The notes below the pieces were generated by a model. That model was not told where the DNA came from. It searched no databases and saw nothing but the letters and a program-made list of their open reading frames with translations. Below are positions 5,485 through 5,868 of a DNA stretch of 5,868 bases, one piece after another; within the stretch, counting starts at the first letter, position 1; every line of letters starts with the position of its first letter. The position numbers were made by a program, and so were the translations under genes. Origin of the DNA: an uncultured Pseudomonadales bacterium (GTDB taxonomy: Bacteria > Pseudomonadota > Gammaproteobacteria > Pseudomonadales > Pseudohongiellaceae); the NCBI GenBank assembly GCA_938082955.1, contig CALKDE010000054.1:1-5868 (forward strand), in the 5' to 3' direction.

Positions 5485-5868
5485 GTGAAATTCGAAAATT
5501 ACAAAACCCTTGTCGTTCTAACTTTCGCACAATGCTTTGGTCAAACGGCAGCACCAATTCTTGTATTACTAGGTGGCATTGTCGGGGCGCAGATCGCGCC
5601 CTCTATTGATTGGGCAACTCTGCCAATTGCGATTCAAATTGCTGGCATAGCTTTCGCAACAATACCGGCGTCTTATCTGATGTCAAAAATCGGCAGAAAG
5701 GCGGGCTTTCTTGCCGGCACTGCACTGGCCATCTTTGCGACACTCTTTGCCGCCTGGGGTATCTATCAAGAATCATTTACGCTGTTTTGCATCGCCTCTT
5801 TTCTGATTGGAAACTATATCGCCTTCCTACAGCAGTTTCGTTTTGCAGTTGCAGAATCAGTGCCAAGC
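5485..5868 (+). CDS. MFS-type transporter, N-terminal part (cut by window edge)
   Basis: The first 128 residues of a membrane carrier are visible; the rest lies beyond the window. Four hydrophobic segments can be placed at about 8-36, 45-66, 73-94 and 97-116. A major-facilitator motif A variant (SKIGRKAGFLAG, 67-78) follows segment 2 in its usual place. The stretch NYIAFLQQFRFAVAE (110-124) looks like a family signature in segment 4, but this is from memory of similar carriers. GTG at 5485 is the earliest possible start because a TGA in the same frame immediately precedes it; GGGAG (5473-5477) stands seven bases upstream. MFS proteins move small solutes across the inner membrane, usually by proton symport or antiport. 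Import of a product made by the neighbouring periplasmic enzymes, or efflux, are both possible. The superfamily call is firm; the substrate is unknown. Confidence 0.88.
   Translation, partial: MKFENYKTLVVLTFAQCFGQTAAPILVLLGGIVGAQIAPSIDWATLPIAIQIAGIAFATIPASYLMSKIGRKAGFLAGTALAIFATLFAAWGIYQESFTLFCIASFLIGNYIAFLQQFRFAVAESVPS

Overview
The window looks like bacterial chromosome with dense genes, intermediate GC, twin-arginine and Sec export signals, canonical Shine-Dalgarno sites and intrinsic terminators. Protein style (a Tat-dependent molybdenum hydroxylase of the isoquinoline-oxidoreductase type, a TetR regulator, an MFS carrier) suggests a proteobacterium, perhaps an environmental or marine gammaproteobacterium. 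That taxonomic guess is inference only. No RNA gene, mobile element or CRISPR array was seen.

Layout. A TetR-family regulator runs leftward off the window edge (1-290, minus). A 232-bp divergent spacer follows, with two candidate back-to-back promoters, three CATTTTGT repeats lying over their -35 regions, and a terminator-like hairpin in the leader of the next operon. The operon (523-3292, plus) encodes the two-[2Fe-2S] small subunit and the molybdopterin-binding large subunit of a xanthine dehydrogenase-family hydroxylase. The genes overlap by 8 bp and end at a strong intrinsic terminator. A repeat-bearing spacer (3348-3593) leads to a secreted cupin (3594-4160, plus). A secreted alpha/beta hydrolase (4241-5251, minus) converges on the cupin across a shared hairpin. 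Divergent from the hydrolase, an MFS transporter starts at 5485 and runs off the right edge.

How it may work together. Three successive transcription units encode products predicted to act outside the cytoplasm: the Tat-exported molybdoenzyme, a Sec-exported cupin and a Sec-exported hydrolase. A membrane carrier and a TetR regulator flank them. This fits an inducible cassette for periplasmic oxidation and hydrolysis of a small organic compound followed by uptake, under the TetR protein. The substrate cannot be read from the sequence, and no electron-acceptor gene (FAD subunit or cytochrome c) lies in the window. The enzyme families are secure. The joint pathway is a hypothesis.
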